Positions 1 to 5,541 of a stretch of DNA of 9,785 nucleotides are shown here, piece after piece. The stretch spans positions 1-9,785 of the forward strand of contig JADFSQ010000037.1 in NCBI GenBank assembly GCA_022560715.1. The letters run 5' to 3'. A model generated the notes under the pieces. That model saw only the letters and a program-made list of their open reading frames with translations. It ran no database searches and was not told where the DNA came from. The DNA comes from Bacteroidota bacterium. Lineage in GTDB: Bacteria; Bacteroidota; Bacteroidia; Flavobacteriales; Flavobacteriaceae. The translations under genes were made by a program, and so were the position numbers. Positions within the stretch are counted from its first letter, which is position 1. Each line of letters opens with the position of its first letter.

Positions 1-209
1 AAAATGAAAATAAAATGATTACTGTTAACAGGATGTTTTTCATAATGTGTTACAACGATTTGATATGTTCAGTTGTAATTGATTATATCAAATGATACTG
101 AAATAAATTCAGTACAAGTAAGCGAAGTTATGATTTTTATTAAAACAATCAATAGCTCAATGAGTTAACTTATTCAAAATATATTAAGAATTATAATACT
201 TTTACAGTA
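1..209. other. Non-coding left flank
   Basis: I see no credible gene here. The stretch is AT-rich and holds a 9-base inverted repeat (58-66 and 85-93, ATTTGATAT and ATATCAAAT, 18-base spacer), followed directly by one copy of a 25-base dispersed repeat (95-119). No exact TAnnTTTG promoter box lies in front of ung. The closest match is TACTTTTA at 197-204, which would put the transcript start on or next to the ATG, so I do not call it a promoter. Confidence 0.6.
95..119. repeat. 25-base dispersed palindromic repeat, copy 1
   Basis: This copy matches 1268-1292 at 22 of 25 positions. Within it, TACTGAA (96-102) and TTCAGTA (108-114) form a 7-base-pair stem with a 5-base loop. Both copies lie in gene-free DNA, one on each side of the ung/small-protein pair. 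It resembles the short CTGAA...TTCAG palindromes I associate with Flavobacteriaceae intergenic regions; that family link is from memory and untested here. Confidence 0.6.
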
Positions 210-875
210 ATGAACGTAAACATACACCAAAGTTGGAAGCCTTATTTACAACAGGAATTTGATAAACCCTATTTTAAGGATTTAGTAACTTTTGTTAAAG
301 CAGAATATAGTAAGCATAAATGTTTTCCGCCAGGACAACAAATTTTTAATGCTTTTGAGCATTGTCATTTTAATGATATAAAAGTGGTAATTATTGGTCA
401 GGATCCATATCATGGCATTGGACAAGCACATGGTTTATGTTTTTCAGTCAATGATGGAATAGCTCATCCACCTTCGTTAATCAATATTTTTAAAGAGATT
501 GAGCAGGATTTAGGAACTCCATATCCAAAAAGTGGAAATTTAGAACCTTGGGCAAAACAAGGTGTTTTATTACTTAATGCAACATTAACAGTTAGAGCGC
601 ATCACGCTGGAAGTCATCAAAAAAAAGGTTGGGAGCAGTTTACAAATGCTGTAATAGAACAAATTTCAGAACACAAAAAAGACATTGTATTTTTACTTTG
701 GGGAGGTTTTGCAAAAAGCAAATCAATTTTAATCAATAAAGAGAAACATAGCATCTTAACTTCTGGACATCCATCGCCTTTAAGTGCTAATAGAGGGTAT
801 TGGTTTGGTAATAAACACTTTAGTAAAACTAACTTCCTGTTGGAGCAAGTTGGTTTGAAAGCTGTGGTGTGGTAA
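210..875 (+). CDS. ung: Uracil-DNA glycosylase (family 1)
   Basis: The enzyme removes uracil from DNA and begins base excision repair after cytosine deamination or dUTP misincorporation. The 221-residue length fits family 1 UNG (E. coli Ung is 229). The water-activating motif GQDPYHG is at residues 63-69, with Asp65 as catalytic base and Tyr67 and Phe78 lining the uracil pocket. Asn123 in LLNATLTV is the uracil-reading asparagine. His187 in the HPSPLSA motif is the second catalytic residue, and Leu191 is the DNA-intercalating leucine. The conserved RG.W.FG.KHFSKTN segment follows, so the gene looks complete and functional. The start at 210 is the first ATG and gives the expected short N-terminus. 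No Shine-Dalgarno sequence or clear promoter box is visible. Its last 47 bases, stop included, overlap the 3' end of a small gene on the other strand. Confidence 0.97.
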   Translation: MNVNIHQSWKPYLQQEFDKPYFKDLVTFVKAEYSKHKCFPPGQQIFNAFEHCHFNDIKVVIIGQDPYHGIGQAHGLCFSVNDGIAHPPSLINIFKEIEQDLGTPYPKSGNLEPWAKQGVLLLNATLTVRAHHAGSHQKKGWEQFTNAVIEQISEHKKDIVFLLWGGFAKSKSILINKEKHSILTSGHPSPLSANRGYWFGNKHFSKTNFLLEQVGLKAVVW

Positions 876-1011
876 TAACCCCTGGTCTTTTTTCAATAAC
901 CAAAGGCTTTTCAGTACTTTTTCTTTGTGTAGTTTTATTACTACTAAATTTTAATAATAAAAAATTTAGAGCTACCAAAAAAGAAAAAATTAAAGTAATT
1001 GTTGTTAGCAT
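829..1011 (-). CDS. Small single-pass membrane protein, antisense overlap with ung
   Basis: The 60-residue product has one hydrophobic segment at about residues 2-21 (LTTITLIFSFLVALNFLLL). A basic, Ser/Thr-rich stretch follows (SSNKTTQRKSTEKP), then a tail ending QLSNQLAPTGS. No known domain is recognised. By the positive-inside rule the cationic tail probably faces the cytoplasm. Residues from about 46 to the end are encoded antisense to the last 15 codons of ung. An exact TAnnTTTG box (TAATTTTG) lies 80 bases upstream on this strand. The clean order of membrane anchor, charged linker and tail argues for a real gene. The small size, the antisense overlap and the lack of a family match argue for caution. 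Confidence 0.5.
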   Translation of the reverse strand: MLTTITLIFSFLVALNFLLLKFSSNKTTQRKSTEKPLVIEKRPGVITTPQLSNQLAPTGS

Positions 1012-1091
1012 ATTGCGATTTGGGTTTTAATTATATTGGTAAAATAAAAAAAATCGGATAAAACACTAAAATATCTCATCTACGACTAACA

Positions 1092-1099
1092 CAAAATTA
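1092..1099 (-). promoter_or_regulatory. Possible -7 promoter box for the small membrane gene
   Basis: Read on the minus strand this is TAATTTTG, an exact match to the Bacteroidota TAnnTTTG -7 consensus. It lies 80 bases upstream of the ATG at 1011, implying a leader of roughly 75 bases. A TTTG that could act as -33 is at 1115-1118, but the 15-base gap is shorter than usual. The box also sits within a 6-base-pair hairpin (1084-1089 with 1097-1102). Confidence 0.3.
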
Positions 1100-1119
1100 G
1101 TCATTTTTGTTTACCAAAC

Positions 1120-1139
1120 TATACGTAACGTTACGTATA
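1120..1139. promoter_or_regulatory. 20-base perfect palindrome, operator-like
   Basis: TATACGTAACGTTACGTATA is its own reverse complement over all 20 bases, and the symmetry breaks on both sides. The AACGTT centre resembles the CG-centred operators bound by LacI/GalR-family regulators; that comparison is an inference. On the minus strand it lies just upstream of the candidate promoter box at 1092-1099, where an activator or repressor could act on the small gene at 829-1011. No regulator gene is in the window. Confidence 0.4.
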
Positions 1140-1267
1140 TATATAACAATCATATTAAAGAAATACCTACCTGAATTTTCAATTTTTATCAAAAATAAAT
1201 TTAATGTGTTAAAAACATTGCTGTCAGAGTAAAAAATTAAATGCGACGCTAAAGCATTGTGTTTGTC

Positions 1268-1292
1268 ATACTGAAACAAGTTCAGCACAAGT
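1268..1292. repeat. 25-base dispersed palindromic repeat, copy 2
   Basis: Second copy of the repeat at 95-119, with three differences (C, G and C here for T, A and T there). The core is CTGAA, a 5-base spacer and TTCAG. The outer stem pair kept in the first copy is broken here by one mismatch. It lies in the gene-free region downstream of the SUI1-like gene. Confidence 0.6.
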
Positions 1293-1337
1293 TAGTTTAA
1301 GGATTTCTGAAAACTATCACCTTGCTTTTAATAATAA

Positions 1338-1358
1338 GCCTACCTACCGCAGGTAGGC
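1338..1358. repeat. Perfect hairpin, GCCTACCT stem
   Basis: GCCTACCT (1338-1345) pairs perfectly with AGGTAGGC (1351-1358) around a 5-base loop. It is much more GC-rich than its surroundings. A run of seven A follows on the plus strand, so on the minus strand the T-run precedes the stem. This is the wrong polarity for a terminator of the leftward SUI1-like gene. It is more likely a mobile palindromic repeat unit than a dedicated terminator. Confidence 0.5.
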
Positions 1359-1420
1359 AAAAAAAGTATGAGTTATTGAATCTTATGAATTTTAATCAAA
1401 CATTATCAATTAGTTACATA

Positions 1421-1464
1421 AAGTCTTGATTCTTTGTTCTAACAGCGTAGCGGTCTTAAGTCTT
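1421..1464. repeat. Second dispersed repeat (AGCGNAGNGGTCTTA), copy 1
   Basis: The segment opens with AAGTCTT...TCTTTG and ends with AGCGTAGCGGTCTTAAGTCTT. The same arrangement recurs at 9117-9153 with a shorter middle, and the final 21 bases match at 17 positions. Both copies have the same orientation and lie in gene-free DNA. This copy sits 35 bases beyond the stop of the SUI1-like gene. The function is unknown; no open frame crosses it convincingly. Confidence 0.45.
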
Positions 1465-1498
1465 TAGTCAGACACGAGTATTAAAAACTAATACTTAT

Positions 1499-1828
1499 TT
1501 ATCCTCCAACTCGCTTTACCGAAAAGCCTTTTTCCTTAAGCATTTGCATAATTTTATCACGATAATCACCTTGTATAATAATTTTGCCTGTTTTAAAACT
1601 GCCACCAACACTCAACTTTTTTTTAAGTTCTTTTGCCAATGCTTTAAAATCTTCGGTAGCTCCTGTATAGCCTTCAAGAATTGTAATTGGCTTTCCTTTA
1701 CGCTTTTCGTATTTACAAATAATAGGAGCTTCTTGCATCCAGATTCCTTTAGAACCTTCATTTGGTTTTTCAGGTTCTGAAGGTTTATGTTTTGGGAATA
1801 AATTTTTAAGCTGGTCTTGTAAATCCAT
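1499..1828 (-). CDS. eIF1/SUI1-family translation factor homologue (YciH-type)
   Basis: The 109-residue product belongs to the SUI1/eIF1 fold family, close in length to E. coli YciH (108). Eukaryotic eIF1 controls start-codon selection on the small ribosomal subunit. The bacterial homologues are thought to influence initiation fidelity but are usually dispensable. Residues 1-35 are a charged, probably flexible N-terminus. The SUI1 domain covers about 36-109, with KRKGKPITILEGY at 42-54, the basic helix FKALAKELKKKL at 61-72, and the signature SVGGSFKTGKIIIQGDY at 73-89. Its C-terminus, GFSVKRVGG, is typical. The gene is divergent from the E1 dehydrogenase across 134 bases and has its own exact promoter box 23 bases upstream of the ATG. 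Nothing looks broken. Confidence 0.92.
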   Translation of the reverse strand: MDLQDQLKNLFPKHKPSEPEKPNEGSKGIWMQEAPIICKYEKRKGKPITILEGYTGATEDFKALAKELKKKLSVGGSFKTGKIIIQGDYRDKIMQMLKEKGFSVKRVGG

Positions 1829-1851
1829 TATATTTTAGCTGATTTAGTCAA

Positions 1852-1859
1852 CAAATATA
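1852..1859 (-). promoter_or_regulatory. -7 promoter box for the SUI1-like gene
   Basis: Minus-strand TATATTTG is an exact TAnnTTTG match, 23 bases upstream of the ATG at 1828, the spacing expected for a short leader. No clear -33 TTG is seen at the usual distance. The same octamer is used by the dipeptidase gene (5468-5475). Confidence 0.5.
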
Positions 1860-1939
1860 CAGAATTTGTAAACTTAAACTTGCCTAAAACTGATGTCATT
1901 TAAATACAAATAACAACCGATTTATAATTAATATTTTGC

Positions 1940-1947
1940 TATTTTTG
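1940..1947 (+). promoter_or_regulatory. -7 promoter box for the E1 dehydrogenase gene
   Basis: TATTTTTG is an exact TAnnTTTG match 15 bases before the ATG at 1963, implying a very short leader of about 10 bases. I see no -33 TTG at the usual distance, so confidence is limited. Confidence 0.35.
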
Positions 1948-1962
1948 ATTCATTAAAAATTG

Positions 1963-3972
1963 ATGATGAATAGTACAAATAGCAATGCGCTACATATAAA
2001 TTTCAATACTGAAAGTTTAGACAAAACTAAGCTTAAACTACTCTATAAAAATATGCTAAAGCCTCGAATGATTGAGGAAAAGATGTTAATTCTTCTGCGA
2101 CAAGGAAAAATTTCTAAATGGTTTTCTGGTATTGGTCAAGAAGCTATTTCGGTTGGTGTTACAATGGCTTTAAAAAACGAAGAATACATTTTGCCAATGC
2201 ATCGCAATCTCGGAGTTTTTACAACTCGTAAAATTCCGTTACATCGTTTGTTTTCGCAGTGGCAAGGTAAAGCAAATGGGTTTACCAAAGGCAGAGATCG
2301 TTCGTTTCATTTTGGTTCTCAAGAATACAACATCGTAGGTATGATCTCGCATTTGGGACCACAACTCGGTGTTGCAGATGGTATAGCTCTTGCTAATCTT
2401 TTAAAAAAGAATAAACAAGTTACTGCAGTTTTTACTGGAGAAGGCGGAACCAGCGAAGGCGATTTTCATGAAGCTCTAAATGTGGCTTCAGTTTGGAACT
2501 TGCCTGTTGTCTTCTGCGTGGAAAATAATGCCTATGGCTTATCTACACCAACTTCCGAACAGTATAATTGCAAACATATTGTAGATAAAGGAATAGGTTA
2601 TGGCATGGAATCTTTTACAATAGACGGGAATAATATCATTGAAGTTTACTCTAAAGTTTCGGAATTGGCCGAGAGTATGCGACACAATCCAAGACCTGTT
2701 TTAATTGAATTTAAAACTTTCAGAATGCGAGGTCATGAGGAAGCAAGTGGCACAAAGTATGTTCCGAAAGCCTTAATTGAAGCATGGTCGCAAAAAGATC
2801 CAATAGTTAATTTTGAAAACTTTTTAAAACAGGAAGGTATTTTAACCGATGAAGATATAGCCATTATTAAAGAAGAATTTTCAAAAGAAATAAACGAAAA
2901 TCTTAAAATTGCTTATGATGAAGATGATATAGTTTCAGATGTAACTACTGAATTAAATGATGTATATAAACCATTTGTTTATCAGGAAGTTAAATTGAAA
3001 AATAAAACAAAAGAGATTCGTTTTGTAGATGCTATTTCTAAAGGTTTAAAACAATCGATGGAAAAACACAATGGACTTGTAATAATGGGACAAGACATTG
3101 CAGATTATGGCGGTGTTTTTAAGATTACGGAAGGTTTTGTTGAATTATTTGGAAAAGAACGCGTACGGAATACACCAATTTGCGAATCGGCTATCATTGA
3201 AGCTGCAATGGGTTTATCTATTTGCGGAATTAAAAGCGTCGTTGAACTTCAATTTGCCGATTTTGTGACTTCCGGTTTTAATCCTGTGGTTAATTATTTG
3301 GCAAAATCGTATTACAGATGGAATCAAAATGCAGATGTTGTATTGCGAATGCCATGTGGAGCAGGAATTGCTGCTGGACCTTTTCATTCGCAAACCAATG
3401 AAGCTTGGTTTACAAAAACACCAGGTTTAAAAGTAGTATATCCAGCGTTCCCTTACGATGCAAAAGGCTTGTTAGCGACTGCTATTAATGATCCTAACCC
3501 TGTGTTGTTTTTTGAACATAAAGCACTATACAGAACAATACGGCAAGAAGTTCCGACCGATTATTACACCATTCCGTTTGGAAAGGCTTCCGTTTTAAGA
3601 GAAGGAAACGCTGTTACAATTATATCGTATGGAGCTGCTGTACATTGGGTTTTAGATACTCTTGATAAAAATCCAGACATAAGTGCAGATGTTATTGATT
3701 TACGCTCATTGCAACCTTTAGATACTGAAACGATTTACAATTCGGTAAAGAAAACGGGAAAGGCAATCATATTGCAAGAAGACTCCATGTTTGGTGGTAT
3801 TGGTTCAGATATTTCTGCATTAATTATGGAAGAATGCTTTAAATTTTTAGATGCTCCTGTAAAACGTGTAGCGAGTTTAGAAACACCTATTCCTTTTATT
3901 TCACAGTTGGAAGAGCAGTATCTTCCTAAAGAAAGGTTTGAAGATGCGTTGAAAGACTTGTTAGAATATTAA
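1963..3972 (+). CDS. Fused E1 alpha/beta 2-oxo acid dehydrogenase (branched-chain type)
   Basis: This is the thiamine-diphosphate-dependent E1 of a 2-oxo acid dehydrogenase complex, with both subunits in one chain. It decarboxylates a 2-oxo acid and passes the acyl group to the lipoyl arm of E2. The alpha part is about residues 25-330, with the cofactor motif GEGGTSEGDFHEALN at 159-173 and the downstream NN at 188-189. The beta part is about 350-669, with MGQDIADYGGVF at 375-386 and AGPFHSQTNEAWF, carrying His475, at 471-483. Alpha segments such as SFHFGSQEYN look more branched-chain than pyruvate type, so 2-oxoisovalerate is the likeliest substrate; pyruvate or acetoin cannot be excluded. 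The linker at about 320-350 is acidic. The cofactor motif reads GEG instead of the usual GDG. I use the ATG at 1963 rather than the TTG just before it; the ATG at 1966 is equally possible. No E2 or E3 gene is adjacent. Confidence 0.88.
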   Translation: MMNSTNSNALHINFNTESLDKTKLKLLYKNMLKPRMIEEKMLILLRQGKISKWFSGIGQEAISVGVTMALKNEEYILPMHRNLGVFTTRKIPLHRLFSQWQGKANGFTKGRDRSFHFGSQEYNIVGMISHLGPQLGVADGIALANLLKKNKQVTAVFTGEGGTSEGDFHEALNVASVWNLPVVFCVENNAYGLSTPTSEQYNCKHIVDKGIGYGMESFTIDGNNIIEVYSKVSELAESMRHNPRPVLIEFKTFRMRGHEEASGTKYVPKALIEAWSQKDPIVNFENFLKQEGILTDEDIAIIKEEFSKEINENLKIAYDEDDIVSDVTTELNDVYKPFVYQEVKLKNKTKEIRFVDAISKGLKQSMEKHNGLVIMGQDIADYGGVFKITEGFVELFGKERVRNTPICESAIIEAAMGLSICGIKSVVELQFADFVTSGFNPVVNYLAKSYYRWNQNADVVLRMPCGAGIAAGPFHSQTNEAWFTKTPGLKVVYPAFPYDAKGLLATAINDPNPVLFFEHKALYRTIRQEVPTDYYTIPFGKASVLREGNAVTIISYGAAVHWVLDTLDKNPDISADVIDLRSLQPLDTETIYNSVKKTGKAIILQEDSMFGGIGSDISALIMEECFKFLDAPVKRVASLETPIPFISQLEEQYLPKERFEDALKDLLEY

Positions 3973-4001
3973 TTATAATGCTACTTTTTTAACTCATATT
4001 T

Positions 4002-4118
4002 TGTCATTCCTGCGAAGGCAGGAATCTATAAAACATGATTCAATGGATTCCTGCATTACTCATTAATTCTTATTTTAAATAATTGTATTCGTGAATCTTC
4101 GATTTCGCAGGAATGACA
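4002..4118. repeat. REP-like composite palindrome between convergent genes
   Basis: A perfect 15-base inverted repeat bounds the element: TGTCATTCCTGCGAA (4002-4016) and TTCGCAGGAATGACA (4104-4118). Inside, ATTCCTGC (4006-4013) pairs with GCAGGAAT (4018-4025) across GAAG. Alternatively GCAGGAATC (4018-4026) pairs with GATTCCTGC (4046-4054). Three nested or competing stems are therefore possible. The element starts 29 bases after the E1 stop and ends 3 bases before the dipeptidase stop, so it may stop or stabilise both convergent transcripts. The arrangement resembles the TCATTCCTGCG palindromes I associate with Bacteroidota intergenic DNA; this was not checked against other sequence. Confidence 0.75.
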
Positions 4119-4121
4119 GTA

Positions 4122-5438
4122 CTATTCAGCAGCTTGAAGTTTTTTAGCTACAGCTTCAACCTCATCCAAAACACGAAGTAAATTTCCACTCCAAATCATA
4201 CTTATTTCTTCTTCAGTATAACCACGTCGCACAAGTTCTAAAGTAACATTAAAGGTTTCAGACGCATCGTTCCAACCTTCGATGCCACCGCCACCATCAA
4301 AATCACTACTAATTCCAACATGTTCTATTCCTATTTTTTTAACCAAATAATCGATATGGTCTATAAAATCGGAAACATTAACAGCAGGAGGGAAGTCTGG
4401 AATTGAGTTAGCTTTCGCATTACTTAAATCCATAATCTTTTTTCGGTTAGCTAAAAATTCCATCTGTACTGAATCGGTTAATGCTCTAAACTCACTCCAT
4501 TCATACCATTTAAGACCTAATGAGTCGGTCACTTTTTCTCTAATAGTTTTAAGTGCTTCATTTCTTGTTTCATATTTTTCGGTATTGAGATACGATTTAA
4601 AAGCTACTGTTTGTACAACGCCACCATTTTGTTTCAACCATTCCAATTGCTCATCATCAAGGTTTCTGCTGTGGTCACATAACGCTCTTACCGAAGAATG
4701 CGAAGCTATAATTGGCGCTTTACTCAATTCAATCATTTGTTTTATCGCTTCTTTTGAAGGATGTGATATGTCTATCATAATTCCCCATTTGTTCATTTCC
4801 TTAATAACTTCTTTACCAAAATCACTCAAGCCATTATGTAGCCAAACATCGTCTTTTTCGCCTGTATTACTATCAGATAATTGACTGTGTCCATTATGAG
4901 CAAGCGACATATAACGTCCTCCGAGATCATAAAACTCTTTCACTTTATTTATATCCAGTCCAATAGGATATCCATTTTCAATACCAATCATGGCCACTTT
5001 TTTTCCGGATTTAATTATACGTTTTACATCTGCCGAAGTTGTTGCCAATTCAATTTGGTCTGGAGCAAAATCATTCACCAATTTATGTATCGCATCAAAT
5101 TTTGATATTGCAGTTTCATAAGCTTTTTCAAAACCTTCAACGGTTAAGGAATCTTGTCCTGTATATACTATAAACCAAGAGACATCTAATCCGCCTTTTT
5201 TCATCTTCGGAAGATTTACCTGATTGTCTAATTCTTGGGTGTAATTAATAGAATCTGTAAAGTTGTCTATGTTGATATCGTTGTGTGTGTCTAATGTAAT
5301 TACACGGTCATGAATAGCTTTAGCCTTGGCAATAAGTTGTTCTTCGTTCATAGAATTATCTTTACAGGAAATGAAAAAAATAGATATTGTAAATAGAAAT
5401 AGCAATGTTATTTTAGAATTGAATATGAATCTCCTCAT
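4122..5438 (-). CDS. Membrane dipeptidase, family M19, lipoprotein
   Basis: This is a zinc dipeptidase of the renal dipeptidase type, which hydrolyses dipeptides including those with a C-terminal D-residue. The 438-residue protein begins with a lipoprotein signal peptide: basic start, hydrophobic core at about 10-23, and FISC ending at Cys25, the probable lipidated residue. All metal ligands of the family are visible: His52 and Asp54 in DTHND, bridging Glu154 in GIENG, His226 in ISHPS and His247 in ASHSS. Asp379 in SSDFDGG matches the catalytic aspartate and His181 in LAHNG the substrate-binding histidine. The protein therefore looks fully active in the periplasm or on the outer membrane. It is divergent from the S9A oligopeptidase lipoprotein across 103 bases, which suggests joint peptide breakdown. 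Its promoter box lies 29 bases upstream. Confidence 0.94.
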   Translation of the reverse strand: MRRFIFNSKITLLFLFTISIFFISCKDNSMNEEQLIAKAKAIHDRVITLDTHNDINIDNFTDSINYTQELDNQVNLPKMKKGGLDVSWFIVYTGQDSLTVEGFEKAYETAISKFDAIHKLVNDFAPDQIELATTSADVKRIIKSGKKVAMIGIENGYPIGLDINKVKEFYDLGGRYMSLAHNGHSQLSDSNTGEKDDVWLHNGLSDFGKEVIKEMNKWGIMIDISHPSKEAIKQMIELSKAPIIASHSSVRALCDHSRNLDDEQLEWLKQNGGVVQTVAFKSYLNTEKYETRNEALKTIREKVTDSLGLKWYEWSEFRALTDSVQMEFLANRKKIMDLSNAKANSIPDFPPAVNVSDFIDHIDYLVKKIGIEHVGISSDFDGGGGIEGWNDASETFNVTLELVRRGYTEEEISMIWSGNLLRVLDEVEAVAKKLQAAE

Positions 5439-5467
5439 TTTTAAAAATGGATTAGTTAGTAGAACTT

Positions 5468-5475
5468 CAAATATA
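5468..5475 (-). promoter_or_regulatory. -7 promoter box for the dipeptidase gene
   Basis: Minus-strand TATATTTG is an exact TAnnTTTG match, 29 bases before the dipeptidase ATG. Its upstream -33 region falls on the oppositely directed box at 5494-5501, so the two divergent promoters overlap and could interfere with each other or share a regulator. Confidence 0.5.
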
Positions 5476-5493
5476 GTAATAAAAGGTATAAAT

Positions 5494-5501
5494 TATTTTT
5501 G
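5494..5501 (+). promoter_or_regulatory. -7 promoter box for the S9A oligopeptidase gene
   Basis: TATTTTTG is an exact TAnnTTTG match, 40 bases before the ATG at 5542, implying a leader of about 35 bases. The DNA is AT-rich, so a chance match is possible; the mirrored dipeptidase box 18 bases away strengthens the case. Confidence 0.45.
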
Positions 5502-5541
5502 TTCCTTTATGCATTCAAATTTATAATTAAATATTTCAAAA

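Larger units (their letters stand above)
1012..1498. other. Gene-free, repeat-rich intergenic region
   Basis: I support no gene in these 487 bases. They contain, in order: a possible minus-strand promoter box (1092-1099), a 20-base perfect palindrome (1120-1139), the second copy of the 25-base dispersed repeat (1268-1292), a perfect 8-base-pair hairpin (1338-1358) and one copy of a second dispersed repeat (1421-1464). A 63-codon open frame on the minus strand at 1097-1288 starts inside the dispersed repeat and looks accidental. The region separates genes that are both transcribed leftward, so it could carry an upstream control region for the small gene at 829-1011. Confidence 0.6.

Noticed and set aside
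58..93. 9-base inverted repeat with 18-base spacer as an operator or attachment site
   Set aside because: The arms are perfect but AT-rich and widely spaced, and no gene or recombinase nearby gives them a context. It is recorded only within the left-flank entry.
197..204. TACTTTTA as a promoter box for ung
   Set aside because: It has one mismatch to TAnnTTTG and would place the transcript start at or next to the ATG, giving a leaderless message. No -33 element supports it.
1097..1288. 63-codon minus-strand open frame
   Set aside because: It starts inside the 25-base dispersed repeat, runs through the 20-base palindrome, has no domain or signal and no promoter box at a sensible distance. Chance open frames of this length are common in such AT-rich DNA.
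1477..1495. Hairpin AGTATTA/TAATACT just after the SUI1-like stop codon, as a terminator
   Set aside because: The stem is 7 base pairs and almost all A-T, and no T-run follows it on the minus strand. It may slow polymerase but does not meet the usual form of an intrinsic terminator.
1960..1962. TTG as start codon of the fused E1 gene
   Set aside because: Two ATG codons follow immediately (1963 and 1966), either of which is a far more likely start.
4585..4884. Plus-strand open frames inside the dipeptidase gene
   Set aside because: They are antisense shadows of a gene whose full set of M19 metal ligands is intact. Their products are cysteine- and phenylalanine-rich with no family features.
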